Shown: piece by piece, positions 1 to 6,015 of the stretch | Position numbering within the stretch: position 1 is the stretch's first letter | How the letters are laid out: every line of letters starts with the position of its first letter | Assembly (NCBI GenBank): GCA_041690035.1 | Contig: JBDNFC010000007.1 | Span: 1-6,015, forward strand | Length of the DNA: 6,015 bases | Source: CALSPH01 sp041690035 | GTDB lineage: Bacteria > Bacteroidota > Bacteroidia > NS11-12g > UBA955 | Direction of reading: 5' to 3' | Translations under genes and position numbers: made by a program | The notes under the pieces: model-generated | Seen by the model: only the letters and a program-made list of their open reading frames with translations | Database searches by the model: none | What the model was told of the DNA's origin: nothing

Positions 1-702
1 GCTGGATTAAACTTAGGGGGAATTTTAAAATTAACTGAAAGTTTTAGAATAGGATTATCTTATGCGTCTGCTGTTAGATTAGCAGTAACAGACCGATATA
101 CCCGAAGTATAGTGGCAAATTTTGATAGGCCGGTAGGAAATCCGCCACGCAGGGTTATCACAGCTACTACGCCAGACTATAATTTTGATAATATTCAAGA
201 TACATTAGTATATAAATACAAATTTGGCACCCCTTCACGAACCAATATTAGTTTAGCTTATATTATTAAAAAAAGCGGTTTTATATCTTTTGATGCGGAA
301 TATTTTAAACCCACAGGGTCAAAGTTTTTTCCCGTATCAGATAATTATATTTTTTCTGATGAAAATAATGCGTTGCGAACAGAATTAAAAGCAGTGTGGA
401 ATCTGCGATTTGGTGGAGAATTTGTTTTGGGAAAATACAGGTTGCGCGCAGGTTACGCTTATTATCCTTCGTATCAAAAAAGTTTGGCGCCTGCAGAGCT
501 AAATAATTTTAACAGGCAGTTTTATACTTTAGGTTTTGGGTATAACGAAAAAAATTACACTTTTTCTGCAGCTATGGTTATTAATAGGATGAATGAAGTT
601 TTTATTCCATATCAATTAAGGATGAGTAATAATTTTCATCAATCAAGAATTAAAAATAGTGGGTTTAACTTGCAATTTGGTGCTACTTTAAATATTAATT
701 AA
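1..702 (+). CDS. FadL/OmpP1-family outer-membrane transporter, C-terminal part (5' end off the window)
   Basis: Frame 1 is open from the first base, so the gene enters from the left; 233 codons are visible before the TAA at 700-702. A GTG at 112 could be taken for a start, but the coding sequence continues upstream of it with barrel-like residues (GGILKLTESFRIGLSYAS), so it is internal. The protein shows alternating hydrophobic/polar beta strands rich in aromatics and glycine, with the segments YKFGTPSRTNISLAYI, FDAEYF and RLRAGYAYYPS. These resemble the later strands of Bacteroidota FadL/OmpP1/TodX-type barrels, which carry hydrophobic compounds such as fatty acids across the outer membrane. 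The substrate cannot be told from this part. The signal peptide, hatch domain and NPA region that would confirm the family are missing. The next gene begins two bases after the stop, so co-transcription is likely. Family call fairly sure; another outer-membrane barrel family is the main alternative. Confidence 0.85.
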   Translation, partial: AGLNLGGILKLTESFRIGLSYASAVRLAVTDRYTRSIVANFDRPVGNPPRRVITATTPDYNFDNIQDTLVYKYKFGTPSRTNISLAYIIKKSGFISFDAEYFKPTGSKFFPVSDNYIFSDENNALRTELKAVWNLRFGGEFVLGKYRLRAGYAYYPSYQKSLAPAELNNFNRQFYTLGFGYNEKNYTFSAAMVINRMNEVFIPYQLRMSNNFHQSRIKNSGFNLQFGATLNIN

Positions 703-704
703 GG

Positions 705-1319
705 TTGAAGTTTGAAAGTTTAAAAAATGTATTGTCAAAGTATGTGGTAGAAGGCAGCTTAGAAACCATTGCCCAATGCATTGCAGACAATAAGGTTTTT
801 TTAAAAATTTGTAAACCACGCAGCACCAAATTAGGCGATTATCGCAGCCCTCAATTTAATGGGCGTCATACCATTACTGTAAATAACGATTTGAATAAAA
901 ATGCTTTTACTGTTACCTTACTGCACGAGTTAGCGCATCTTATTTGCTATAATTTATACAAAAATAAGGTTAGGCCACATGGAGCAGAATGGAAAAATTG
1001 TTTTATCAATCTTGCCAGCCCACTTTTGCAAAACAATGTTTTTCAAAAAGAGGTAGAAGCTGCTTTAAAAAAATATTTTAAAAATCCTGGCGCATCCTCT
1101 TGTGCAGATCCTGAACTGTATAAAATTTTGCAAATGCAGGATGGGGAAACAGCTATTTTTGTTGAAATGTTGCCTTTGCATAGTGTTTTTGAGCTTGATA
1201 ATGGCAGAATTTTTAAAAAAGGGGAGAAACGCAGAACAAGGTATTACTGCGTATGTCAGCACACAAACAAAGCATATTTAGTTAGCGGTGTGGCTAAAGT
1301 AAAAAAAACGGTTGCCTAA
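705..1319 (+). CDS. SprT-like zinc metalloprotease domain protein
   Basis: A 204-residue protein with a SprT-like metalloprotease core. The zinc site is visible as HELAH (residues 74-78; H74 and H78 as ligands, E75 catalytic) with the third ligand expected at H92 in RPHGAEW, the spacing usual for SprT/SPRTN proteins. Upstream, KLGDYRSP and HTITVN (about 42-60) match the strands that precede the helix in this family. The C-terminal part (about 150-204) resembles the KRRTRY-YC tail of Bacteroidota relatives, but there is no four-cysteine zinc ribbon; only C182 and C184 (YCVC) sit there, with C133 earlier. There is no signal peptide or membrane segment, so it is probably cytoplasmic. Family knowledge: eukaryotic SPRTN cleaves DNA-protein crosslinks; the role of bacterial SprT proteins is largely unknown. 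The start is TTG at 705: an in-frame stop lies at 696-698 and no ATG is available near the conserved N-terminus. TTG at 732 or GTG at 741 are later options. Confidence 0.87.
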   Translation: MKFESLKNVLSKYVVEGSLETIAQCIADNKVFLKICKPRSTKLGDYRSPQFNGRHTITVNNDLNKNAFTVTLLHELAHLICYNLYKNKVRPHGAEWKNCFINLASPLLQNNVFQKEVEAALKKYFKNPGASSCADPELYKILQMQDGETAIFVEMLPLHSVFELDNGRIFKKGEKRRTRYYCVCQHTNKAYLVSGVAKVKKTVA

Positions 1320-1344
1320 TTTTAAACATAAATAACTACCTTTG
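1312..1344 (+). promoter_or_regulatory. Bacteroidota-type promoter for recJ (and probably lptB)
   Basis: TACCTTTG at 1337-1344 matches the Bacteroidota sigma-A -7 consensus TAnnTTTG exactly. A TTG at 1312-1314 lies 22 bases upstream of it, close to the spacing expected for the -33 element. The -33 part overlaps the last codons of the SprT-like gene. The recJ ATG is at 1350, only five bases after the -7 box, so transcription would begin at or within a few bases of the start codon and the mRNA would be leaderless or nearly so. The call rests on motif and position only; the -33 match is short and could be chance in this AT-rich sequence. Confidence 0.62.
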
Positions 1345-1349
1345 CAAAT

Positions 1350-3041
1350 ATGCAATTTAGGTGGAATGAAAAACAAAAAGCTGACTCAAAAATAGTTGAG
1401 CAACTTATTGTGTCCCTAAATATTCCTAAATATTTAGCTGAAATTTTAGCACAACGTGGTATTGAGACCTATGCCCAAGCAGAAAATTATTTTAATCCGC
1501 AATTAGAACACCTCCATGATCCATTTTTGATGAAAGATATGGATAAGGCCATTTCTCACATAGAAATGACATTGCTAAACGATGATCACATTATGGTGTA
1601 TGGCGATTATGATGTGGATGGAACAACCTCTGTAGCTGTGGTTTATTCTTTTCTCACTGGTTTTTCTAATAAAGTAAGTTACTATATACCAGATAGGTAT
1701 AAGGAGGGTTATGGAATATCTAAGCAAGGCATTGATCATGCAATTGCAAACCAAATTAAACTAATTATTGCGCTTGACTGCGGTATTCGTTCACTAGAGT
1801 TGATTCAGTATGCAAAAGATAATGGAGTAGAATTTATAATATGCGATCACCACTTGCCAGGCAATTCTTTGCCAAATGCCATTGCGGTGCTAGACCCAAA
1901 AAGACCTGATTGTGATTATCCATTTAAAGAATTGAGCGGGTGTGGCATTGGTTTTAAACTAATACATGCCTTTAATTCTAAAAATAATAGGGGGGTAGAA
2001 TCGCTTTACAAATACTTAGATTTGGTAGTGGTTAGTATTGCCAGCGATATTGTAGATATTACTGGAGAAAATAGAATTTTAGCTTATTTTGGATTGCAAA
2101 AAATTAATAAAAATCCATCTATTGGCATACAAGCATTAATGCAAACTTATAAACATAAAGAAAATTTTACCATTTCTGACATAGTTTTTGGACTAGGGCC
2201 AAAGATAAATGCGGCAGGTAGAATTGCAGATGCCAATGCTGCGGTAAAATTATTGATAGAAACAGATTTTCATGAAGCGGTAAGTTTTGCAAAAGTACTT
2301 ATTGAGCGCAATACAGAAAGGCAAGGTTTAGACAGTGATATCACACAAGAGGCTCTGCATCAATTAGAAACCGATCCGGCATTTGATGCCCAAAAAAGTA
2401 CTGTAATTGTCGGGAAAGAGTGGCATAAAGGTGTTATTGGTATTGTGGCTTCACGTTTAATAGAGCATTATTACAAACCCACCATAGTGCTCACAGAAAA
2501 TGACGGCATTATGTCTGGCTCGGCAAGGTCTATAAAAGAGTTTAATATTTACAATGCCATAGAGCAATGCAGTGAGTATCTTACCCAATTTGGCGGACAC
2601 ATGTATGCAGCAGGTTTATCAATGAAATCAGAAGATTTTATTCCTTTTAAAGAAAAATTTGAAAAAATTGTGGCTTCAACACTTTCTGATGAATATGCAA
2701 TACCAGAAATTGCCTATGATGCAGCTATAGATCCTTCAGAAATTGATGATAAAATGGTGCGTTTATTAAACCGCATGGAGCCTTTTGGACCAAGCAACAT
2801 GAAGCCTATTTTTAGGGCGAATCAGATAAAAGACATAGGCTATGCAAAGGTGCTAAAAGAAAAACACCTTAAAATAGGCATTAGAAGTGGTAGAAACAGA
2901 ATAGATGGCATTGGTTTTGGACTTGCTTATGGATATAACTTAGTTACAAATGGCAAACCTTTTGATGCTTGTTTTACTGTAGAAGAAAATGATTTTAATG
3001 GAACTAAAACTATACAGTTAAATATTAAAGATATACAATAA
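1350..3041 (+). CDS. recJ: Single-stranded-DNA-specific exonuclease RecJ
   Basis: Complete 563-residue RecJ, a cytoplasmic 5'-3' exonuclease on single-stranded DNA used in RecF-pathway recombination, mismatch repair and base-excision repair; the length is near that of E. coli RecJ (577). The DHH catalytic domain shows DYDVDG at 86-91, the motif II aspartate D143 (ALDCG), DHH at 166-168 and D233 (SIASDIVD), together the expected Mn/Mg ligands. GPKINAAGR follows at 283-291. The DHHA1 domain has GKEWHKGVIGIVASRL (355-370), SGSARS (389-394) and GGH (415-417). The last ~110 residues form the C-terminal OB-fold region. The ATG start fits: FRW and later LHDPFLMKDMDKAI are where Bacteroidota RecJ proteins have them. 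No key residue is missing and there is no frame break. It is preceded by a good promoter with almost no leader and followed without any gap by lptB. Confidence 0.97.
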   Translation: MQFRWNEKQKADSKIVEQLIVSLNIPKYLAEILAQRGIETYAQAENYFNPQLEHLHDPFLMKDMDKAISHIEMTLLNDDHIMVYGDYDVDGTTSVAVVYSFLTGFSNKVSYYIPDRYKEGYGISKQGIDHAIANQIKLIIALDCGIRSLELIQYAKDNGVEFIICDHHLPGNSLPNAIAVLDPKRPDCDYPFKELSGCGIGFKLIHAFNSKNNRGVESLYKYLDLVVVSIASDIVDITGENRILAYFGLQKINKNPSIGIQALMQTYKHKENFTISDIVFGLGPKINAAGRIADANAAVKLLIETDFHEAVSFAKVLIERNTERQGLDSDITQEALHQLETDPAFDAQKSTVIVGKEWHKGVIGIVASRLIEHYYKPTIVLTENDGIMSGSARSIKEFNIYNAIEQCSEYLTQFGGHMYAAGLSMKSEDFIPFKEKFEKIVASTLSDEYAIPEIAYDAAIDPSEIDDKMVRLLNRMEPFGPSNMKPIFRANQIKDIGYAKVLKEKHLKIGIRSGRNRIDGIGFGLAYGYNLVTNGKPFDACFTVEENDFNGTKTIQLNIKDIQ

Positions 3042-3782
3042 ATGCTCACACTAAAAGCAGATAATCTAATAAAGCAATATAAGCAAAAAAAAGTTGTTAA
3101 TGAAATGTCGCTTAGGGTTTCGCAGGGTGAAATTGTGGGATTACTAGGGCCAAATGGCGCAGGCAAAACCACCACTTTTTATATGGTAGTGGGATTGGTA
3201 AAACCAGATGAGGGCACGGTGTTTTTAGGAGAAGAAAATATTACAGCATTGCCAATGTATAAGCGTGCACAAAAAGGTATTGGCTATCTGCCGCAAGAAG
3301 CTAGTGTTTTTAGAGATTTAAGTGTAGAGGACAATATAAAAGCAATCTTAGAAATGACCAATTTGACTAAGGTTGAGCAAAAGAATAAGCAGGAAGAATT
3401 ATTAGAAGAATTTGGACTGAATAGGGTAAGAAAAAATTTAGGAAAAGTGCTTAGTGGCGGAGAACGCAGGCGTACAGAAATTGCCCGAGCATTGGCAACA
3501 GATCCTAAGTTTATTTTGTTAGATGAGCCATTTGCGGGTGTAGATCCTATAGCAGTAGAAGACATTCAAAGCATTATTAGCAAACTTAGAGATAAAAATA
3601 TTGGTATTCTTATTACAGATCACAATGTGCAAGAAACCTTGAGTATAACAGACCGTGCATACTTGCTTTTTGAAGGCAAATTATTAAAGGCTGGCACAGC
3701 AGAAGAGTTGGCAAATGATGAAATGGTGCGCAATGTGTATTTGGGAAAAAACTTTGTGTTAAGAGAGAAAAAAAAGTACTAA
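3042..3782 (+). CDS. lptB: LPS export ABC transporter ATP-binding protein LptB
   Basis: Complete 246-residue ABC ATPase. It powers the LptB2FGC complex, which extracts LPS from the inner membrane and pushes it along the LptA bridge to LptDE. Visible motifs: Walker A GPNGAGKTT (36-44), Q-loop Q85 in YLPQEASVF, signature LSGGERRR (137-144), Walker B FILLDE (157-162), D-loop AGVD (165-168) and H-loop H194 in ITDHNV. KTTTFYMVVGL, DEPFAGVDPIAVEDIQ and the tail NVYLGKNFVLR are specific enough to separate LptB from LivF/LivG-type ATPases. The ATG at 3042 directly follows the recJ TAA (3039-3041), so translation is probably coupled and both genes share a transcript. The membrane partners LptF/LptG and the LptA/LptC genes are not in the window. 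The gene ends with a run of eight A within the Lys-Lys-Lys-Tyr tail, too close to the stop to matter much. Confidence 0.96.
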   Translation: MLTLKADNLIKQYKQKKVVNEMSLRVSQGEIVGLLGPNGAGKTTTFYMVVGLVKPDEGTVFLGEENITALPMYKRAQKGIGYLPQEASVFRDLSVEDNIKAILEMTNLTKVEQKNKQEELLEEFGLNRVRKNLGKVLSGGERRRTEIARALATDPKFILLDEPFAGVDPIAVEDIQSIISKLRDKNIGILITDHNVQETLSITDRAYLLFEGKLLKAGTAEELANDEMVRNVYLGKNFVLREKKKY

Positions 3783-3813
3783 TTGTCAAACATGTTTTTC
3801 TTGATAATTTAGA

Positions 3814-3833
3814 CAGTTATAATTCTATAACAG
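3814..3833. terminator. Possible weak terminator stem after lptB
   Basis: GTTATA (3816-3821) and TATAAC (3826-3831) are perfect complements around a four-base loop ATTC; an A:A mismatch and one more C:G pair extend the stem outward. It begins about 30 bases after the lptB stop. The stem is AT-rich and no clear T-run follows on either strand, so it is a poor intrinsic terminator and may be chance. Confidence 0.22.
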
Positions 3834-3861
3834 GTATTATTAAAATAGTCATCTTCTTCGC

Positions 3862-3886
3862 GCTAACATAATTTTAATTTTTTAGC
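3862..3886 (+). terminator. Possible weak stem with T-rich downstream sequence
   Basis: GCTAA (3862-3866) pairs with TTAGC (3882-3886) around a 15-base AT loop, with a further G:C pair possible beyond one mismatch. The + strand after it is T-rich (TTACTTATTTTATT) but is not a clean T-tract. It could end the recJ-lptB transcript; the long loop and short stem make this uncertain. Confidence 0.2.
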
Positions 3887-3935
3887 ACAATTACTTATTT
3901 TATTATTAATTGACACAATTATACTGTTAGGATAA

Positions 3936-6015
3936 TTAACTATTTAACCAATAGCTCAATTTAATTGTTAGCGCACGGTTGCGTATATTAAGATACGGAA
4001 AATTAGGATTTCCAAAAAGCAGGGTTTGATTTGGGGTGTAATTATCGCTAAATACAATAAACAAATCACTCATAGGGGCAAAACGATATTGCAATCTGGC
4101 GTTGATGTTCATATTTTCTGATTGCGTATTGTACTGTACAAAAATGGTAGTAAAGAATGTTTTAGAGAAAGCCCATTCTATTTTGGGGCCAATTAGATTT
4201 AGTACGGTTGTTTTATATGGTGTTGGCATTTGTATCTCGTCTCTTCGTATATCTAAAGAAACAATGCCATGAGGCTGAAACCGATAACTTAAAGCGCCAT
4301 TGACCGTAAATTTATTACCTATATAAAAAGAGCCAGCTCTGGCACCTGCTTCAAATGAAAATTTTCTTCTATTGTTGCTGGTAAAATAGATTGAAAAATC
4401 TTGGTAATGGTACCTTCCAGCAGCCAATGTGCTGTCTTTGCCAGAAATATCAATAGGAAAGTATAAAAGTGTGTTATAAAGTGAATAAGAAAAAGTTAAG
4501 GTTGCAGAATTTTGAAAAAAGATATTGCTATAAAACTGGTTAATCATATCATTAATCTGATAGCTACTATCTGCATAGGTGCTGTTATAAATGCCCAGTT
4601 CTGCCCTATTGATTAATGACGATTTGGGGTAAAATTTGCGTTTTATTTCTGGTTCAATTCTCCAATAACTTTGCCTGTAAGTGATTTTGTTTTTTCCATC
4701 AAAAACAAATAGACGAGGTGTGAAACCCACCTCTGCATTAAAATCTTTGGACACATATTCATGGTTCCACATTGCAAACCATTTTTGGGTATTATACATT
4801 AACCATGATGCATGCGCGGCCTTTCTTTTTTTGAATAAAAAATTATCTAAAGTTTGATGATAAAATAGTTTTCCACGCCATATATTACTCTTGCTAATTA
4901 AATTATAATCTAGGCCAATTAACGTGTTGTTTTTTTGCGCGATGCTATGATGTGAGGCAGAAAATTTGTTTACTATGATAGCTGCAATATTGCTGCTTTT
5001 AAAAACATTTCTTTGCACAGCTGCCACTGCATAGTTTTGGTTGCCGATATTATATTTGCTATTATTTGCTGTGGCTACGCTCATGGCTCCAACCCTCCAA
5101 TTCTTATTTAGTTTTCCACTCAATCTTACTCCCCCTATGATGGGTACAATATTGCCGTTTACCAAGCCGATATTTCTCGAAAAAAATGGCCTAATCTGCC
5201 TAAAACCAAAGCTTGCAAATAAATCACTGTTTTCAATAAAAAACTGCCTGCGTTCTGGAAAAAATAAGCTAAACCGGCTTAAGTTAATTTGCTGCACATC
5301 TACATCTACTTGAGAGAAATCTGGATTTGTAGTAATGTCTAGGTTTAGGCTAGAGGTAAGCACCAATTTTGCATCAAAACCAATATTGGGGATATGGTTG
5401 ACGGCATTATTTTTTACATAATCCTTGCTTAAACTGTGCGCTACATATGGAATAAACGCAGCATTTAAACCTTGTTTTTTTGGCATATTATCAAAAAAAA
5501 GTTTCCCCATGTGCGACAGTACAGCAATATTTAGCTGCCTTGGTATCGGGTACCAAGTGCTGTTTTCATTAATTTTTAAATTGTTTCTTGCAAAGTTAAT
5601 GCGCCAATAAGGTACATTTTCATTAAATCGTATGCTTTTTAAAGGTATTTGAAACTCTGCAGTCCAACAAGAGTCTGTTTGATTGGTTTCGCAAAACCAT
5701 TTATTATCCCATGCAGTAGTTACACCACCGTTTCCGCCTATTTCTATCAGCCCCTCTCTCTGTGCCCCAAAAGGATTTGCCCCAAAGCTAAATCCATTGT
5801 TGAAATCATTGAACGGTTCAATACTCACTACAAATGCATCACTGCGGGGATAGCTCCAATCTCTTTTTAAAGATTGAATAATGTAAGGCTTTTTTATTGT
5901 GTCAAAACAACGTGCAAAAACATAAAGATTATTATTGTCATAGCATATTTTTACACTTGTTTTACTCTGGGCAAAACTGGTATCGTAAGGAAAATTTTGA
6001 TAAAAATTATCGGCA
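3936..6015 (-). CDS. DUF5916 outer-membrane protein with CBM9-like N-terminal domain (5' end off the window)
   Basis: The - strand frame is open from the right edge to the TAA at 3936-3938, giving 692 visible residues. A GTG at 5826-5828 could look like a start, but the frame continues upstream with conserved sequence (VKICYDNNNLYVFARCFD, then RDWSYPRSDAF), so it is internal and the true start lies beyond 6015. Visible residues about 1-170 form a CBM9-like beta-sandwich: YDNNNLYV, RD, SDAF, FNDF, ANPFGAQ, then IPLKSIRF. From about 180 the DUF5916 barrel region runs to the end, with its hallmarks NPDFSQVDVD (230-239) and FFPERRQFF (251-259), followed by many amphipathic strands and the end LTIKLSYWLNS. 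The family is common in Bacteroidota and its function is unknown; some members lie near carbohydrate or peptide uptake genes. A surface or outer-membrane location is inferred. Four cysteines occur in the N-domain and none in the barrel. It converges on lptB and shows no frame break. Confidence 0.9.
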   Translation of the reverse strand, partial: ADNFYQNFPYDTSFAQSKTSVKICYDNNNLYVFARCFDTIKKPYIIQSLKRDWSYPRSDAFVVSIEPFNDFNNGFSFGANPFGAQREGLIEIGGNGGVTTAWDNKWFCETNQTDSCWTAEFQIPLKSIRFNENVPYWRINFARNNLKINENSTWYPIPRQLNIAVLSHMGKLFFDNMPKKQGLNAAFIPYVAHSLSKDYVKNNAVNHIPNIGFDAKLVLTSSLNLDITTNPDFSQVDVDVQQINLSRFSLFFPERRQFFIENSDLFASFGFRQIRPFFSRNIGLVNGNIVPIIGGVRLSGKLNKNWRVGAMSVATANNSKYNIGNQNYAVAAVQRNVFKSSNIAAIIVNKFSASHHSIAQKNNTLIGLDYNLISKSNIWRGKLFYHQTLDNFLFKKRKAAHASWLMYNTQKWFAMWNHEYVSKDFNAEVGFTPRLFVFDGKNKITYRQSYWRIEPEIKRKFYPKSSLINRAELGIYNSTYADSSYQINDMINQFYSNIFFQNSATLTFSYSLYNTLLYFPIDISGKDSTLAAGRYHYQDFSIYFTSNNRRKFSFEAGARAGSFYIGNKFTVNGALSYRFQPHGIVSLDIRRDEIQMPTPYKTTVLNLIGPKIEWAFSKTFFTTIFVQYNTQSENMNINARLQYRFAPMSDLFIVFSDNYTPNQTLLFGNPNFPYLNIRNRALTIKLSYWLNS

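Larger units (their letters stand above)
3783..3935. other. AT-rich gap between convergent genes
   Basis: This 153-base stretch separates the stop of lptB from the stop of the DUF5916 gene on the other strand. Only the ends of genes face it, so no gene promoter is expected. I see no credible small reading frame. It holds several short inverted repeats: GTTATA/TATAAC at 3816-3831, GCTAA/TTAGC at 3862-3886 and TAATTG/CAATTA at 3907-3921. The octamer CACAATTA also occurs twice, at 3886-3893 and 3914-3921. Transcription from both sides must end around here, but no single stem stands out. Confidence 0.6.

Noticed and set aside
112..114. GTG as the start of the FadL-like protein
   Set aside because: The same frame is open back to base 1 and encodes barrel-like strands, so the protein extends beyond the left edge.
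1065..1262. Open frame on the - strand inside the SprT-like gene
   Set aside because: It lies wholly within a well-supported gene on the other strand, has no family resemblance and no promoter, and arises from the AT-rich reverse frame.
2927..3565. Two - strand open frames (2927-3175 and 3284-3565) over the recJ end and lptB
   Set aside because: Both are antisense to strongly conserved coding sequence. Their low-complexity Ser/Leu/Phe/Asn content is what antisense reading of these genes produces.
3766..3782. Run of eight A near the end of lptB as a programmed frameshift site
   Set aside because: It is two codons from the stop and encodes an ordinary Lys-rich tail; no useful alternative product follows it.
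5826..5828. GTG as the start of the DUF5916 protein
   Set aside because: The frame continues to the window edge with conserved CBM9-like sequence upstream, so this codon encodes an internal valine.
5041..5870. Three + strand open frames (5041-5313, 5425-5610, 5649-5870), one with hydrophobic stretches
   Set aside because: All are antisense to the DUF5916 gene, whose hallmark motifs fix the coding strand. The apparent hydrophobic segments are reverse readings of barrel strands.
1..6015. A defence system, mobile element, CRISPR array or other novel system
   Set aside because: All coding space is taken by five recognisable chromosomal genes. I see no transposase, integrase, toxin-antitoxin pair, regular repeats, target-site duplications or RNA-gene-like stretches.

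Overview
The window looks like ordinary chromosomal DNA from a low-GC member of the Bacteroidota. The taxonomic clues are a FadL/OmpP1-type barrel of the Bacteroidota style, a DUF5916 outer-membrane protein (a family very common in this phylum), an RecJ whose N-terminus resembles Bacteroidota RecJ, an AT-rich background, no Shine-Dalgarno sequences, and a promoter of the Bacteroidota type (TAnnTTTG) directly upstream of recJ. I cannot place it below phylum from the sequence alone.

Layout: (1) Positions 1-702, + strand: the C-terminal 233 codons of a FadL/OmpP1-family outer-membrane transporter whose start lies off the left edge. (2) 705-1319, +: a SprT-like zinc metalloprotease domain protein, starting at TTG two bases after the previous stop. 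(3) 1312-1344: a -33/-7 promoter that overlaps the end of the SprT-like gene and leaves almost no leader for recJ. (4) 1350-3041, +: complete recJ, the single-strand-specific 5'-3' DNA exonuclease. (5) 3042-3782, +: complete lptB, the ATPase of the LPS export machine, with its ATG directly after the recJ stop. (6) 3783-3935: a 153-base AT-rich gap between convergent genes with several short inverted repeats but no convincing terminator. (7) 3936-6015, - strand: a DUF5916 protein with a CBM9-like N-terminal domain and a C-terminal beta-barrel. Its frame is open to the right edge, so the true N-terminus and signal peptide are outside the window.

How the genes relate: the four + strand genes are tightly packed. 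The barrel and SprT-like genes probably share a transcript, and recJ and lptB probably form a second unit from the promoter at 1312-1344. Three of the five genes concern the outer membrane (FadL-like barrel, LptB, DUF5916 barrel), and two concern DNA maintenance or protein quality control (SprT-like, RecJ). I see no tRNA, rRNA, CRISPR array, insertion sequence, phage gene or defence system. I find no convincing new biological system; the points worth a second look are small ones (near-leaderless recJ, TTG start and reduced cysteine set of the SprT-like protein, recJ-lptB abutment, cysteines confined to the N-domain of the DUF5916 protein).
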